Below, in pieces: positions 24,503 through 34,576 of a stretch of DNA of 64,000 nt. A model generated the notes under the pieces. The model had not been told where the DNA came from and ran no database searches. It saw only the letters and a program-made list of their open reading frames with translations. Source of the DNA: Parabacteroides distasonis (GTDB lineage: Bacteria; Bacteroidota; Bacteroidia; Bacteroidales; Tannerellaceae); assembly GCA_021531775.1 (NCBI GenBank), contig JAFBIU010000007.1, positions 53,105 through 117,104 on the forward strand, given 5' to 3'. How positions within the stretch are numbered: position 1 is the first letter of the stretch; every line of letters begins with the position of its first letter. Position numbers and translations under genes: made by a program.

Positions 24503-27500
24503 ATGATTCAATTCTTTCAATCTTCAACCAAGAGTGTGCTGGCTGTAGAGGTCGCACAAGCCTTCTCTTCCGAAGAGATTCAGAAACTGGTCTGGCTGTT
24601 CAGTGGTGCCACGCCGGTTGAGTCTGACACATTGAAGGGCTGGTTCGTAGGTCCGCGTCGTGAGATGATCACGCCCTGGAGTACGAATGCCGTAGAAATC
24701 ACCCAAAACATGGGTATTAGCGGGATTGCCCGCATCGAAGAGTATTTCCCCGTTTCCTCTGGCGAGGCCGAGCATGACCCGATGCTTCAACGCATCTACA
24801 ACGGCTTGGATCAAGCTATCTTCACCATCAGCAAACAGCCGGATCCCATTGTCTATATCGAGGATCTGGAAGCATACAACCTGCAAGAGGGATTGGCACT
24901 GAGTGCAGAAGAGATCGCCTATCTGAAGGAGGTCAGTGAAAAGTTGGGTCGTAAGTTGACTGACAGCGAGGTGTTCGGTTTCTCACAGGTAAACTCCGAA
25001 CACTGCCGCCACAAGATCTTTGGAGGTCTGTTCGTCATCGACGGCGAAGAGAAAGAGAGTTCGCTCTTCGGTTTGATCAAGAAAACATCGGCTGAAAACC
25101 CGAACAAGTTGGTTTCTGCCTACAAAGATAACGTAGCCTTTAACGAGGGTCCGACCGTGGAACAGTTCGCACCGAAGAGTGGTGACAAGCCCGACTTCTA
25201 TCAGGTGAAGGAGATTCCGACCGTCATCTCGTTGAAAGCCGAGACACACAACTTCCCGACAACGGTTGAGCCCTTCAACGGTGCTGCTACCGGTACAGGT
25301 GGTGAAATCCGTGACCGTCTGGGTGGTGGTAAAGCCTCTTTGCCGATTGCCGGAACAGCGGTCTATATGACGGCCTACCCGCGTACAGAGGGTGCACGTG
25401 CTTGGGAAAAGATTTTGGATCCGCGTCCCTGGCTCTATCAGACACCGGAACAGATCCTGATCAAGGCCTCCAATGGTGCTTCCGATTTCGGTAACAAGTT
25501 CGGTCAGCCGCTGATCTGCGGTTCCTTGTTGACATTCGAACATGCTGAGAATGAAAAGAAATATGCTTACGACAAAGTGATCATGCTGGCAGGTGGTGTC
25601 GGCTTTGCCAACAAGCGCGATGCGTTGAAAGGTGATCCGCAACCGGCTGAGAAAGTGGTTGTCATCGGTGGCGACAACTACCGCATCGGTATGGGCGGTG
25701 GAGCCGTTTCATCGGTCAATACGGGCCAGTACAACAGCGGTATCGAACTGAATGCCGTACAGCGTGCCAATCCGGAAATGCAGAAGCGTGCAGCTAACGT
25801 GATCCGTACCATTGCTGAAAGCGATGACAACCCCATTGTATCAATCCACGACCACGGTGCAGGTGGTCACCTCAACTGTCTCTCCGAGTTGGTAGAGGCT
25901 ACCGGTGGACACATAGATATGGGCCAGTTGCCGATTGGCGACCCAACCCTTTCTGCCAAAGAGATCATTGGTAACGAGAGCCAGGAGCGCATGGGTCTTT
26001 TGATGAAAGAGGAGGATGTAGCACGCGTACGTCGTATCGCAGAGCGTGAACGGGCTCCGATGTATGTGGTCGGTGAAACGACTGACGATATGAAGTTCGT
26101 CTTCGAACAGGCAGATGGCGTAAAACCGATTGACATCAAGTTGGAATACATGTTCGGTAAACCGCCCAGAACCATCATGACAGACCATACAGTTGAGAAC
26201 AAGTATCAGACAGTCACTTACAAAGAATCGGAATTGCACCACTACTTGGAGAATGTACTCCAGTTGGAAGCTGTCGCTTGTAAGGACTGGCTGACCAACA
26301 AGGTCGATCGTTCTGTGACGGGTAAAGTAGCACGCCAGCAGTGTCAAGGTGAATTGCAATTGCCGTTAAGCGACTTGGGTGCCGTTTCATTGGACTACCG
26401 GGGTAAGGCGGGTATTGCCACCTCCATCGGTCATGCACCACAGGTTGCCTTGGTTGATCCGGCTGCCGGCTCAGTGATGGCCATTGCCGAATCGTTGACC
26501 AACATTGTCTTTGCTCCCTTGGCCGATAAGCTGACCAGCGTTTCGCTGAGTGCCAACTGGATGTGGCCTTGCCGCAACGAAGGCGAAGATGCCCGTCTCT
26601 ACAAGGCCGTTCAAGCAGCATCCGACTTTGCCATTGCGTTGGGCATCAATATCCCGACAGGTAAAGACTCACTCTCCATGACCCAGAAGTATGGCGACGA
26701 CAAGGTCATTGCACCAGGTACTGTAATCATCTCGGCAGGTGCGGAGGTAAGTGACGTGAAGAAGATCGTATCTCCGGTACTGGCTCACGAAAAGAATTCT
26801 TACATTTATTATATCGACTTCTCATTCGACACCATGAAGTTGGGCGGATCTGCCTTTGCACAGGCGTTGAACAAGTTGGGTGACGAGGTTCCGACCGTGC
26901 AGGATCCGGACTATTTCAAAGCGGCTTTCAATGCGTTGCAGGAGGCTATTGAACAGGGCTTGATTCTGGCAGGTCACGACATCTCGGCAGGTGGTATGAT
27001 CACGACTATGTTGGAGATGTGCTTCGCCAACGTAGAGGGTGGTTTGGAAGTCAATCTCGATCCGTTGGCAGAACAGGACATCGTGAAGATTCTCTTCGCC
27101 GAGAATCCGGGTGTCTTGGTACAGGTGAAGGAGCGCAAGGCTTTCGAACAGTTGATGCGCGAAGCGGGTATCAGTTGCGCCATCATTGCCCGTCCGACCG
27201 ACGAGCGTCACATCCTGGTTTCCAAGGAGGGCATCCAGTACCACTTCGGTATCGATTATATGCGTGATGTTTGGTACGAGTCGTCTTACAAGTTGGATAT
27301 CAAACAGAGCGGTAACGTCTGTGCCGGTAATCGCTTCGAGAACTACAAGATGCAGCCGCTGGAATTCAAGTATCCGAAACACTTTACCGGTAAGTTGGCC
27401 GATATGGGCTTGAGCTTCGACCGTCAGGGTGAAAGCGGTATCAAGGCAGCTGTGATCCGTGAAAAGGGTAGTCAGTGTGAGCGCGAGACAGCCTACGCAT

Positions 27501-28195
27501 TGTATTTGGCAGGATTCGATGTGAAGGATGTGCACATGACCGACTTGGCTTCGGGTCGCGAGACATTGGAAGATGTCAACATGGTCGTTTACTGTGGTGG
27601 TTTCTCCAACTCCGATGTCTTGGGTTCAGCCAAAGGTTGGGCCGGTGGCTTCTTCTACAACGAAAAGGCCAAGAAAGCGCTGGACAACTTCTACGCACGT
27701 CCTGACACGATGAGTATGGGTATCTGCAACGGTTGCCAGTTGATGGCCGAATTGGGTGTCATCTATCCGGAACACGAACAGAAGCACAAGATGGTACACA
27801 ACGATTCGCACAAGTTCGAGTCAAACTTCGTTACGTTGGAGATCCCGAAGAACCACTCCATCATGTTTGGTCCGTTGAGCGGATCGAAGTTGGGTGTTTG
27901 GGTAGCTCACGGAGAGGGCAAGTTCGAATTCCCGTACGAGGAGAAGGAGTACCATATCGTAGCGAAGTACAACTACGAAGGTTATCCGGCCAACCCGAAC
28001 GGTTCACCCTGGTCTGTAGCCGGTGTCTGCTCACATGACGGTCGCCACTTGGCCATGATGCCGCACCCGGAACGTGCCATCTTCCCGTGGCAATGCGGTT
28101 ATTATCCAGCCGATCGCCGTGGACAAGACGAAGTGACCCCGTGGATCGAAGCATTCGTCAATGCCCGCAAGTGGATTGAAGAGAACAAACGATAG
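24503..28195 (+). CDS. purL: Phosphoribosylformylglycinamidine synthase, large single-chain form
   Basis: PurL converts FGAR to FGAM with ATP and glutamine in purine synthesis. At 1230 residues this is the fused large form, in which synthetase and glutaminase lie on one chain. The N-terminal domain comes first. The AIRS-like synthetase region then shows SQVNSEHCRHKIF near residue 158 and ETHNFPTTVEPFNGAATGTGG near residue 248, and the second AIRS half follows. A class I glutaminase domain starts near residue 975, with catalytic Cys in MGICNGCQLMAEL and the His/Glu pair in MPHPERA. The gene is a single transcript with its own promoter and a strong terminator. Divergent susC has no functional link. 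Confidence 0.98.
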   Translation: MIQFFQSSTKSVLAVEVAQAFSSEEIQKLVWLFSGATPVESDTLKGWFVGPRREMITPWSTNAVEITQNMGISGIARIEEYFPVSSGEAEHDPMLQRIYNGLDQAIFTISKQPDPIVYIEDLEAYNLQEGLALSAEEIAYLKEVSEKLGRKLTDSEVFGFSQVNSEHCRHKIFGGLFVIDGEEKESSLFGLIKKTSAENPNKLVSAYKDNVAFNEGPTVEQFAPKSGDKPDFYQVKEIPTVISLKAETHNFPTTVEPFNGAATGTGGEIRDRLGGGKASLPIAGTAVYMTAYPRTEGARAWEKILDPRPWLYQTPEQILIKASNGASDFGNKFGQPLICGSLLTFEHAENEKKYAYDKVIMLAGGVGFANKRDALKGDPQPAEKVVVIGGDNYRIGMGGGAVSSVNTGQYNSGIELNAVQRANPEMQKRAANVIRTIAESDDNPIVSIHDHGAGGHLNCLSELVEATGGHIDMGQLPIGDPTLSAKEIIGNESQERMGLLMKEEDVARVRRIAERERAPMYVVGETTDDMKFVFEQADGVKPIDIKLEYMFGKPPRTIMTDHTVENKYQTVTYKESELHHYLENVLQLEAVACKDWLTNKVDRSVTGKVARQQCQGELQLPLSDLGAVSLDYRGKAGIATSIGHAPQVALVDPAAGSVMAIAESLTNIVFAPLADKLTSVSLSANWMWPCRNEGEDARLYKAVQAASDFAIALGINIPTGKDSLSMTQKYGDDKVIAPGTVIISAGAEVSDVKKIVSPVLAHEKNSYIYYIDFSFDTMKLGGSAFAQALNKLGDEVPTVQDPDYFKAAFNALQEAIEQGLILAGHDISAGGMITTMLEMCFANVEGGLEVNLDPLAEQDIVKILFAENPGVLVQVKERKAFEQLMREAGISCAIIARPTDERHILVSKEGIQYHFGIDYMRDVWYESSYKLDIKQSGNVCAGNRFENYKMQPLEFKYPKHFTGKLADMGLSFDRQGESGIKAAVIREKGSQCERETAYALYLAGFDVKDVHMTDLASGRETLEDVNMVVYCGGFSNSDVLGSAKGWAGGFFYNEKAKKALDNFYARPDTMSMGICNGCQLMAELGVIYPEHEQKHKMVHNDSHKFESNFVTLEIPKNHSIMFGPLSGSKLGVWVAHGEGKFEFPYEEKEYHIVAKYNYEGYPANPNGSPWSVAGVCSHDGRHLAMMPHPERAIFPWQCGYYPADRRGQDEVTPWIEAFVNARKWIEENKR

Positions 28196-28214
28196 TTGCT
28201 GATCTCTCTATCAT

Positions 28215-28255
28215 AAAAATAGCCAACACACGCCCTTGTGTGTTGGCTATTTTTT
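28215..28255 (+). terminator. Terminator of purL
   Basis: A long near-perfect stem runs from AAAATAGCCAACACAC (28216-28231) to GTGTGTTGGCTATTTTT (28238-28254), with a 6-base loop and a T run. Confidence 0.92.
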
Positions 28256-28267
28256 AGAGGTACAGCT

Positions 28268-28313
28268 ACTTATGATGTCCATCAGCCATTACTTATGGCG
28301 ACCATCAGGCATC
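28268..28313. repeat. Two-copy 23-base tandem repeat
   Basis: Two adjoining 23-base units (28268-28290 and 28291-28313) share 18 of 23 positions, with common blocks ACTTATG and CCATCAG. They lie between the purL terminator and the end of the porin gene. No function is evident. Confidence 0.55.
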
Positions 28314-28354
28314 ACTGCAACTTCTGGTCTTTCGTACAGATCTGAATTGGGGCT

Positions 28355-29632
28355 CTACAACCCCAATTCTACTTGAAAACGGATCTGCCAACGATTGTAG
28401 GAATCATTCAGGGCTTCACGCCGATGGTTATAAGAGACATCGGCTTGAAGTTTCAAATTGTGGCCGATCAAATATTTCGTGACAGCCAATGAGGTCTGGT
28501 TATAACTCTTGTAACCTACCAACGGACGTACCTTTTCGGATGGGAAAAGCGTCGAGTTACGGGCTGCTATCTCCCAGTTGCTCGGGAAGAGGTAGCTGGT
28601 CTGCAGATTCAAGCCATTACCGGTATAGACATACAGATCGTCATGCCCTTGGAAAAGCGGATTGCTGCAAGCGCGTCCCATAAAATCGGTATAGAAGGCA
28701 AAGCCTTGATACTTCAGAATAAAATCGACATAATACTGCTTCAGATTACGTGTCTCACCTGTCGGCATCAATGAGCCGTTCTGTCCTTGCAGACGGGTAG
28801 CCTGATCGTTATACGAGAAGGCACCTGCCAACAGGACCTTGACAGTTTGTTCACGTTGGAAGTCGCCCTCGGCCACTTCACCCAACGACTTGAACCGTCC
28901 AAAGGGATACAACTCCAAACGACCCGTGTAGGCAAATCCACCATTCTTAGATGCACCAAAGTTACGTCCCTCTCCTAATGTGATAGAACCTTTGGCTGCC
29001 AGATTGAAGTCACCGGCCAATGCCTTGTAATACTCACCGAAGAAACCAAAGTCACGATCCGGATTGAATTCGGAATTCACAATGCTTCGATCTACGAACT
29101 GCAACGCACTGGAGGAGTTCACACGTGCCCGGTTCGCCTTGATCTTGGTCTGTCCGAAACCGATGTTCCAAGTAGAAGAAGGCATGTAATAGACCATAGC
29201 GTCCCGTACAAAGTTGTTGTTACCGTTCGGGAGCACTTTGGTATCATAGGACGTAAAGCCCAATTGAATGGAGTAAAGCAGTTTCGGCGAGAAGATATAG
29301 CCATCAAAACGTAAGCGAAGACGTTTCACCTGTGCTTGGGTCTCTGTCAGTGAAAAATCGTCATCAAACGAGAGTGCCAATAGATTCTGCATCCGAAAAC
29401 GCATCGTCATCTTGTACAACTTATTTTGAGGCTCGAACGTGATACCCTTACCGACCTCAATGTTCGGCATATTGCGCAAACGCTCCAAGAGTTGAGGATC
29501 TTGCAATCCGCTTGTCTCTACTGCCGTATCCGGCACAAACACCTCCGTCAATCGATTTTGAGCTGACAACATGGAGCCGATCCAAAGTTGACCTGCCAAG
29601 AGGAACCATAAACATTTTCGCTTCATACTCAT
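28355..29632 (-). CDS. Phosphate-selective porin (OprO/OprP) family outer membrane protein
   Basis: The protein has 425 residues from the ATG at 29632 (MSMKRKCLWFLLAGQLWIGSMLSAQ), a clean signal peptide. In-frame sequence upstream of this is not conserved-looking and lacks a signal. The mature part is a beta barrel with alternating aromatic/polar strands, such as KRLRLRFDGYIFSPKLLYSIQLGF, followed by SSTWNIGFGQTKIKANRARV, and a C-terminal RWQIRFQVELGL ending in a hydrophobic residue. The pattern fits the OprP-type porin family in Bacteroidetes. The true ion preference is not known. It diverges from dxs. Confidence 0.82.
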   Translation of the reverse strand: MSMKRKCLWFLLAGQLWIGSMLSAQNRLTEVFVPDTAVETSGLQDPQLLERLRNMPNIEVGKGITFEPQNKLYKMTMRFRMQNLLALSFDDDFSLTETQAQVKRLRLRFDGYIFSPKLLYSIQLGFTSYDTKVLPNGNNNFVRDAMVYYMPSSTWNIGFGQTKIKANRARVNSSSALQFVDRSIVNSEFNPDRDFGFFGEYYKALAGDFNLAAKGSITLGEGRNFGASKNGGFAYTGRLELYPFGRFKSLGEVAEGDFQREQTVKVLLAGAFSYNDQATRLQGQNGSLMPTGETRNLKQYYVDFILKYQGFAFYTDFMGRACSNPLFQGHDDLYVYTGNGLNLQTSYLFPSNWEIAARNSTLFPSEKVRPLVGYKSYNQTSLAVTKYLIGHNLKLQADVSYNHRREALNDSYNRWQIRFQVELGL

Positions 29633-29773
29633 AACTTTTATCTTTTTTTGCAAAGTAAAACAAATCACATGAAAACGAAGTGACAAAGATGTTACATTTG
29701 TGTTACAAATGATTTTTTTAACAAGATGACTAATAAATACCCAGGAAACTATTAGAATCTGCCTTTTATTCTT

Positions 29774-29781
29774 TACATTTG
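29774..29781 (+). promoter_or_regulatory. -7 element of the dxs-trkA-trkH operon
   Basis: TACATTTG (29774-29781) matches TAnnTTTG and lies 18 bases before the ATG at 29800. A TTG start codon that would extend dxs overlaps this element and is therefore unlikely. Confidence 0.55.
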
Positions 29782-29799
29782 CCACAAAAAAGAATAGTT

Positions 29800-31695
29800 A
29801 TGGCAGTAGGTAAGGACCAGCACATCTTGGAAAGCATCTCCTATCCGGACGATTTGCGACAGTTGCCCCAGGAGCAGCTGGAAGAGGTTTGTGCCGAAAT
29901 CCGACAATATATTATTGATGTATTATCTGAGAACCCCGGTCATCTCGGTGCCAGTTTAGGTACGGTTGAACTGACTGTGGCGCTTCATTATGTCTTTAAC
30001 ACACCTTATGACCGCATCGTTTGGGATGTGGGGCATCAAGCCTATGGACATAAGATCCTGACAGGCAGACGAGAGGCTTTCCATACACTCCGAAAGCTGG
30101 GTGGTATCAGTGGATTTCCCAATCCGATGGAGAGCGAGTATGATGCCTTCATTGCCGGACATGCCTCCAATTCGATCTCGGCGGCCATGGGTATGTCGGT
30201 CGCTTCAGCCCTGAAAGGGGAAAAGGAGCAGCATGTGATTGCCGTGATCGGAGATGGTGCCATGACAGGCGGATTGGCTTTTGAAGGACTCAACAATGCA
30301 TCAGCCAACCCCAACAACCTGCTGATCATCTTGAATGACAATGATATGGCCATCGACCACAGCGTCGGAGGGCTCAGCCAGTATCTCGTGGATATTACGA
30401 CCAGTCAGACCTACAACAAGATGCGTTATGATGTCTATCGCGGATTGCGGAAGATCAAGCTGATCGATGAAAGCCGTCGCGGAAATATCTTACGTTTCAA
30501 TAACAGTCTGAAGGCACTGCTCACCCAACAGCATAACCTCTTTGAAGGATTTAGTATCCGTTATTTCGGTCCCGTCGATGGACATGATGTGAACTATTTA
30601 ATAAAGGTATTGCATGACATCAAGGATCTGAATGGTCCGAAGCTGTTGCACATCAAAACCACCAAAGGGAAGGGTTTCAAGCCTGCCGAAGAATCAGCCA
30701 CAGAATGGCATGCTCCGGGCAAGTTCAACAAGGAAACCGGCGAACGGATCATCGTCCATAAGCTGAACGAGCCACAGCTCTATCAAGATGTGTTCGGACA
30801 CACTTTGGTCGAATTGGCAGAACAGGATGAGCGCATTGTCGGGGTGACACCGGCCATGCCGACCGGCTGTTCGATGACCTATCTGATGAAACAGTTCCCC
30901 AAACGGGCCTTTGACGTGGGCATAGCCGAAGGTCATGCAGTCACCTTCTCGGCCGGATTGGCCAAAGAGGGGTTGGTTCCCTTCTGCAACATCTACTCGT
31001 CGTTCATGCAACGCGCCTATGACATGGTGATCCATGACGTGGCCTTACAACGCTTGCACATGGTGATTTGTCTGGACAGAGCCGGACTGGTGGGTGAAGA
31101 TGGCGCCACACATCATGGCGTTTTCGACTTGGCCTACCTGCGGCCCATTCCCAACCTGATCATCTCCTCTCCTTTGAATGAATGGGATCTGCGCAACCTG
31201 ATGTACACCGGTTACAAGGAGGCGGATGCACCCTTTGTCATTCGTTACCCCCGCGGCAAGGGAGAGAAAGCAGACTGGCACAATCCAATGGAGCTCCTGC
31301 CGATTGGCAAAGGACGGATGCTGAAAGATGGAGACGACATAGCCGTACTCACGATCGGTCCGATTGGCAACGAGGCCATGAAAGCGATTGAGCGGGCAGA
31401 GGCTGAAGGCAAATCGATCGCCCATTACGACATGATCTACCTGAAACCGTTGGACGAAGCGTTGCTGCATGAGGTGGGACGTCGGTTCAAACGGATTGTT
31501 ACCATCGAAAACGGAACCATCCTCGGAGGCTTGGGTAGTGCCGTCTTGGAGTTTATGGCCGATCAAGGCTATACGCCCCAGGTCAAGCGACTGGGTATTC
31601 CCGACCGCTTCATCGAACATGGTCCCGTCCCGGCCCTGTACAAGTTATGTGGCATCGATGCGGATAGTATATACAACGAATTAATGAAGTTATAA
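29800..31695 (+). CDS. dxs: 1-deoxy-D-xylulose-5-phosphate synthase
   Basis: DXS joins pyruvate and glyceraldehyde 3-phosphate with thiamine diphosphate, the first step of the MEP isoprenoid pathway. It has 631 residues from the ATG at 29800. The thiamine-diphosphate motif begins [17 protein letters not shown] and continues through the NDND region. The substrate-binding [12 protein letters not shown] and [14 protein letters not shown] blocks precede it. The pyrimidine-binding domain ([18 protein letters not shown]) and the C-terminal transketolase domain are complete. trkA follows 9 bases after the stop, so dxs-trkA-trkH is an operon. A -7 element sits just ahead. Confidence 0.97.
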   Translation: MAVGKDQHILESISYPDDLRQLPQEQLEEVCAEIRQYIIDVLSENPGHLGASLGTVELTVALHYVFNTPYDRIVWDVGHQAYGHKILTGRREAFHTLRKLGGISGFPNPMESEYDAFIAGHASNSISAAMGMSVASALKGEKEQHVIAVIGDGAMTGGLAFEGLNNASANPNNLLIILNDNDMAIDHSVGGLSQYLVDITTSQTYNKMRYDVYRGLRKIKLIDESRRGNILRFNNSLKALLTQQHNLFEGFSIRYFGPVDGHDVNYLIKVLHDIKDLNGPKLLHIKTTKGKGFKPAEESATEWHAPGKFNKETGERIIVHKLNEPQLYQDVFGHTLVELAEQDERIVGVTPAMPTGCSMTYLMKQFPKRAFDVGIAEGHAVTFSAGLAKEGLVPFCNIYSSFMQRAYDMVIHDVALQRLHMVICLDRAGLVGEDGATHHGVFDLAYLRPIPNLIISSPLNEWDLRNLMYTGYKEADAPFVIRYPRGKGEKADWHNPMELLPIGKGRMLKDGDDIAVLTIGPIGNEAMKAIERAEAEGKSIAHYDMIYLKPLDEALLHEVGRRFKRIVTIENGTILGGLGSAVLEFMADQGYTPQVKRLGIPDRFIEHGPVPALYKLCGIDADSIYNELMKL

Positions 31696-31704
31696 ATAAG
31701 TATT

Positions 31705-33042
31705 ATGAAAATCGTAATAGCCGGAGCTGGTGAAGTGGGTACCCATTTGGCCAAGATGTTGTCGCAGGAGAATCAAGACATCATCTTGATGGATCCCAAC
31801 GAAGAGCGTCTGAATTTCTCCAACCCTTCCATGGAGATCTTGCCGATGGTGGGTAACCCCACTTCGCTGAAAGACCTGGAAGAGGCGGGTATCCGAAAAA
31901 CAGATCTGTTTGTGAGTGTCACACCGGAAGAGACGACCAACATCGCTGCCTGCCTCCTGGCACACAACCTGGGGGCCCACCGGACGTTGGCACGTATCAA
32001 CAACTACGAATATTTACTACCCAAGAATAAGGAGCTGTTCGAGAAATTGGGCATCAGCTCCATGATCTACCCGGAAATGTTGGCAGCCAAGGAGATTGTG
32101 ACGGCCATCCGTCGTCCCTGGACGCGCCAGTACTGGGAGTTGTTCGGCGGATCCTTGATTCTGCTGGGTGTCAAGGTACGTGACAATTCCCGCTTGGTGA
32201 ACTGTCAATTGAGCGAACTGCTCAGCGAGCAGAAACTCTATCACATCGTGGCGATCAAACGACAGAACAACACCATCATTCCCCGGGGTAGTGACCACAT
32301 CGAGTCGGGCGACATTCTCTTTTTCACGACAACTCGTTCCCACATTGAGGATGTACGGCTTCATGCCGGCAAAAACAATCCGGAAGTGAAAAAGGTTTTC
32401 ATCATGGGCGGCAGTCGAATCGCCCTCCGTACATGCCAATATTTGCCCAACAATATCCGGATCAAAGTCATTGAGCTGGACAAGGAAAAGAGCCATCGCA
32501 TTGCCGAGCGTGTTCCCAGCAATGTACTGATCATCAATGGGGACGGACGTGACACCGATCTGTTGATGCAAGAGGGGATCAAAGATGCACAGGCCTTCAT
32601 CGCCTTGACCGACAACTCCAGCACCAACATCTTGGCCTGCTTGGCTGCCAAACGGTTTGGCGTGTTCAAGACCGTGGCCAAGATCGAGAACATCGACTAC
32701 ATCTCATTGGCCGAAAGCATGGATATCGGTTCGGTGATCAACAAAAAACTGATTGCGGCCAGCCACATCTATCAGTTCCTGTTGGATGCGGACGTATCGA
32801 ACGTGAAGTGTCTGACCTTTGCCAATGCCGATGTAGCGGAATTGGTGGCTCGACCCAATTCGAAGATTACCCGTAAGCAAGTCAAAGATTTACGATTGCC
32901 ACACGACATGACGTTAGGTGGTCTGATTCGCGATGGAGAACCGATGATGATCAAGGGTGACACCCAGATCCAAGCCTATGACCATGTGGTGGTCTTCTGT
33001 TTGGACACGGCCATGCGTAAACTAGAAGATTATTTTAATTGA
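31705..33042 (+). CDS. trkA: Trk potassium uptake regulatory protein TrkA
   Basis: TrkA is the cytoplasmic NAD-binding gating subunit of the Trk potassium system. The 445-residue protein has two RCK modules. Each has a Rossmann fold: IAGAGEVGTHLAKML at residues 4-18, and IMGGSRIALRTCQYL at about 232-246. Each is followed by a TrkA-C domain. The GDGRDTDLL-type segment in the second half is typical. trkH begins 5 bases after its stop, giving the expected channel-regulator pair. Confidence 0.96.
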   Translation: MKIVIAGAGEVGTHLAKMLSQENQDIILMDPNEERLNFSNPSMEILPMVGNPTSLKDLEEAGIRKTDLFVSVTPEETTNIAACLLAHNLGAHRTLARINNYEYLLPKNKELFEKLGISSMIYPEMLAAKEIVTAIRRPWTRQYWELFGGSLILLGVKVRDNSRLVNCQLSELLSEQKLYHIVAIKRQNNTIIPRGSDHIESGDILFFTTTRSHIEDVRLHAGKNNPEVKKVFIMGGSRIALRTCQYLPNNIRIKVIELDKEKSHRIAERVPSNVLIINGDGRDTDLLMQEGIKDAQAFIALTDNSSTNILACLAAKRFGVFKTVAKIENIDYISLAESMDIGSVINKKLIAASHIYQFLLDADVSNVKCLTFANADVAELVARPNSKITRKQVKDLRLPHDMTLGGLIRDGEPMMIKGDTQIQAYDHVVVFCLDTAMRKLEDYFN

Positions 33043-33047
33043 TCGTT

Positions 33048-34502
33048 ATGCTGAATGTACGATTTATCGTCAAGATGCTGGGCTTGATGCTCATTCTCGA
33101 AACACTATTCATGCTGGTGGCGACCGGGGTTGCCTTCTATTATGGAGAAGGTGACTTTTTCCCCCTGTTGCTTGCCAGCGGAACCATGTGTAGCGCAGGT
33201 GTCATTGCCTATTTAGCCGGTATCAATGCCAACGAATTTTCGGCAGGACGACGCGAAGGGATGCTCACAGTGGCTTTCATCTGGATCGTCCTCTCCTTCT
33301 TTGGCATGTTGCCTTTCTATTGGGGAGGCTATATCGACAACGTGACGGATGCCTATTTCGAAGCCATGTCCGGATTCACGACCACCGGATCCACCATACT
33401 TACCGACATTGAATCATTGCCACATGGTATTCTCTTTTGGCGGAGTCTCATACAATGGGAAGGGGGTATTGGCGTCGTCGTCTTTACGGTCGCTTTGATG
33501 CCGATCTTGGGAGGTAATGCCGTCATCATGTTCGAAGAGGAGACCTCCGGCTTTACCCACGAACGGTTCCGTCCACGTGTAACCCAGGTAGCCAAGCGAT
33601 TATGGGGTGTCTATGTCTTTCTGACACTCTGCAACATCGGACTTTACGCATTAGGTCCCATGAATCTGTTTGATGCGGTATGTCATGGGCTGACCACGAT
33701 CTCCACAGGTGGGTTTTCCACCTACAACGATAGTATCGGCCATTTCGACTCGGCCTACATTGAGTGGGTAGCCATTGCATTCATGTTCATCGGTTCGCTC
33801 AACATGTCATTGCTATACATTAGTTTCAATGGCCATCCCGAACGACTCTGGAAGGATGAGGAGGCACACTGGTTTGCCGGTTTCGTGGTCGTGGCTTCGC
33901 TTTTCATCGGCTGCTGGATCTATTTCCAAGGTTACGTGACCGATCCGACCTATGCTATACGAACTTCGGTTTTCCAAGTGGTGACACTCATTTCCACCTG
34001 TGGATTTGGGACTGACGACTATACGCTATGGGGACCTTTTGTCTGGCTGACGGTCATGATGCTGATGTTTGTCTGTGGTTGTGCCGGTTCGACCAGTGGC
34101 GGTTTGAAAATGGGACGATTCGTCATCTTAGCCAAGAACCTGTCGAACGAATTCAAGAAACAGGTCCATCCCAATGCAATCATTCCCGTCCGGATCAATG
34201 GTCACACCCTACCGGACAGTGTCGTACACCGCGTACTGGCTTTCGTCTTTGCCTACCTGACCCTCATGGTGGCCAGCTGCTTCATCCTGACCGTTGATGG
34301 GATGGAATTCATGGATGCCATCAGTGCGACCTTGACAGCCCTCAGTAACGTAGGGCCGGGATTAGGTAATTTGGGGCCGGCAGACAACTTTGCCGAAGTG
34401 CCTGTCATTTCCAAATGGTTCCTCAGCTTCCTGATGATGACGGGACGTCTGGAAGTATTCACCGTATTGACCATTTTGTTGCCAGGATTCTGGAAACGAT
34501 GA
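33048..34502 (+). CDS. trkH: Trk potassium uptake membrane subunit TrkH
   Basis: TrkH is the potassium-conducting inner membrane subunit. The 484-residue protein starts at the ATG at 33048, 5 bases after the trkA stop; a TTG at 33039 would overlap trkA and is less likely. About ten hydrophobic helices are visible. The selectivity-filter-like pore loops include MSGFTTTGST near residue 106, LTTISTGGFSTYN near residue 220 and STCGFGTDDY near residue 317. A CAGSTSGGLKMGRF segment lies near residue 345. ATP/NAD gating depends on the TrkA encoded just upstream. A terminator-like stem follows. Confidence 0.96.
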   Translation: MLNVRFIVKMLGLMLILETLFMLVATGVAFYYGEGDFFPLLLASGTMCSAGVIAYLAGINANEFSAGRREGMLTVAFIWIVLSFFGMLPFYWGGYIDNVTDAYFEAMSGFTTTGSTILTDIESLPHGILFWRSLIQWEGGIGVVVFTVALMPILGGNAVIMFEEETSGFTHERFRPRVTQVAKRLWGVYVFLTLCNIGLYALGPMNLFDAVCHGLTTISTGGFSTYNDSIGHFDSAYIEWVAIAFMFIGSLNMSLLYISFNGHPERLWKDEEAHWFAGFVVVASLFIGCWIYFQGYVTDPTYAIRTSVFQVVTLISTCGFGTDDYTLWGPFVWLTVMMLMFVCGCAGSTSGGLKMGRFVILAKNLSNEFKKQVHPNAIIPVRINGHTLPDSVVHRVLAFVFAYLTLMVASCFILTVDGMEFMDAISATLTALSNVGPGLGNLGPADNFAEVPVISKWFLSFLMMTGRLEVFTVLTILLPGFWKR

Positions 34503-34509
34503 TTTTTTT

Positions 34510-34540
34510 CGGGAAGCCACATACGTTTCCCGTTTATTTT
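34510..34540 (+). terminator. Probable terminator after trkH
   Basis: CGGGAA (34510-34515) and TTCCCG (34527-34532) form a 6-bp stem with a T-rich tail (TTTATTTT). The stem is short, so efficiency is uncertain. Confidence 0.55.
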
Positions 34541-34576
34541 CCGTTATAGTAGTTAGGATTCAAAGAAATTGAGCTG

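Noticed and set aside
24397..24621. 74-residue frame before purL
   Set aside because: Overlaps the purL promoter, leader and first codons in another frame; no ribosome site or domain.
26822..27535. 237-residue open frame on the minus strand
   Set aside because: Antisense shadow of purL, with composition typical of reverse reading of a coding gene.
29779..29799. Upstream TTG start for dxs
   Set aside because: The TTG sits inside the -7 promoter element; the ATG at 29800 gives the expected protein start.
33039..33047. TTG start for trkH overlapping trkA
   Set aside because: The ATG at 33048, 5 bases after the trkA stop, gives the normal TrkH start.
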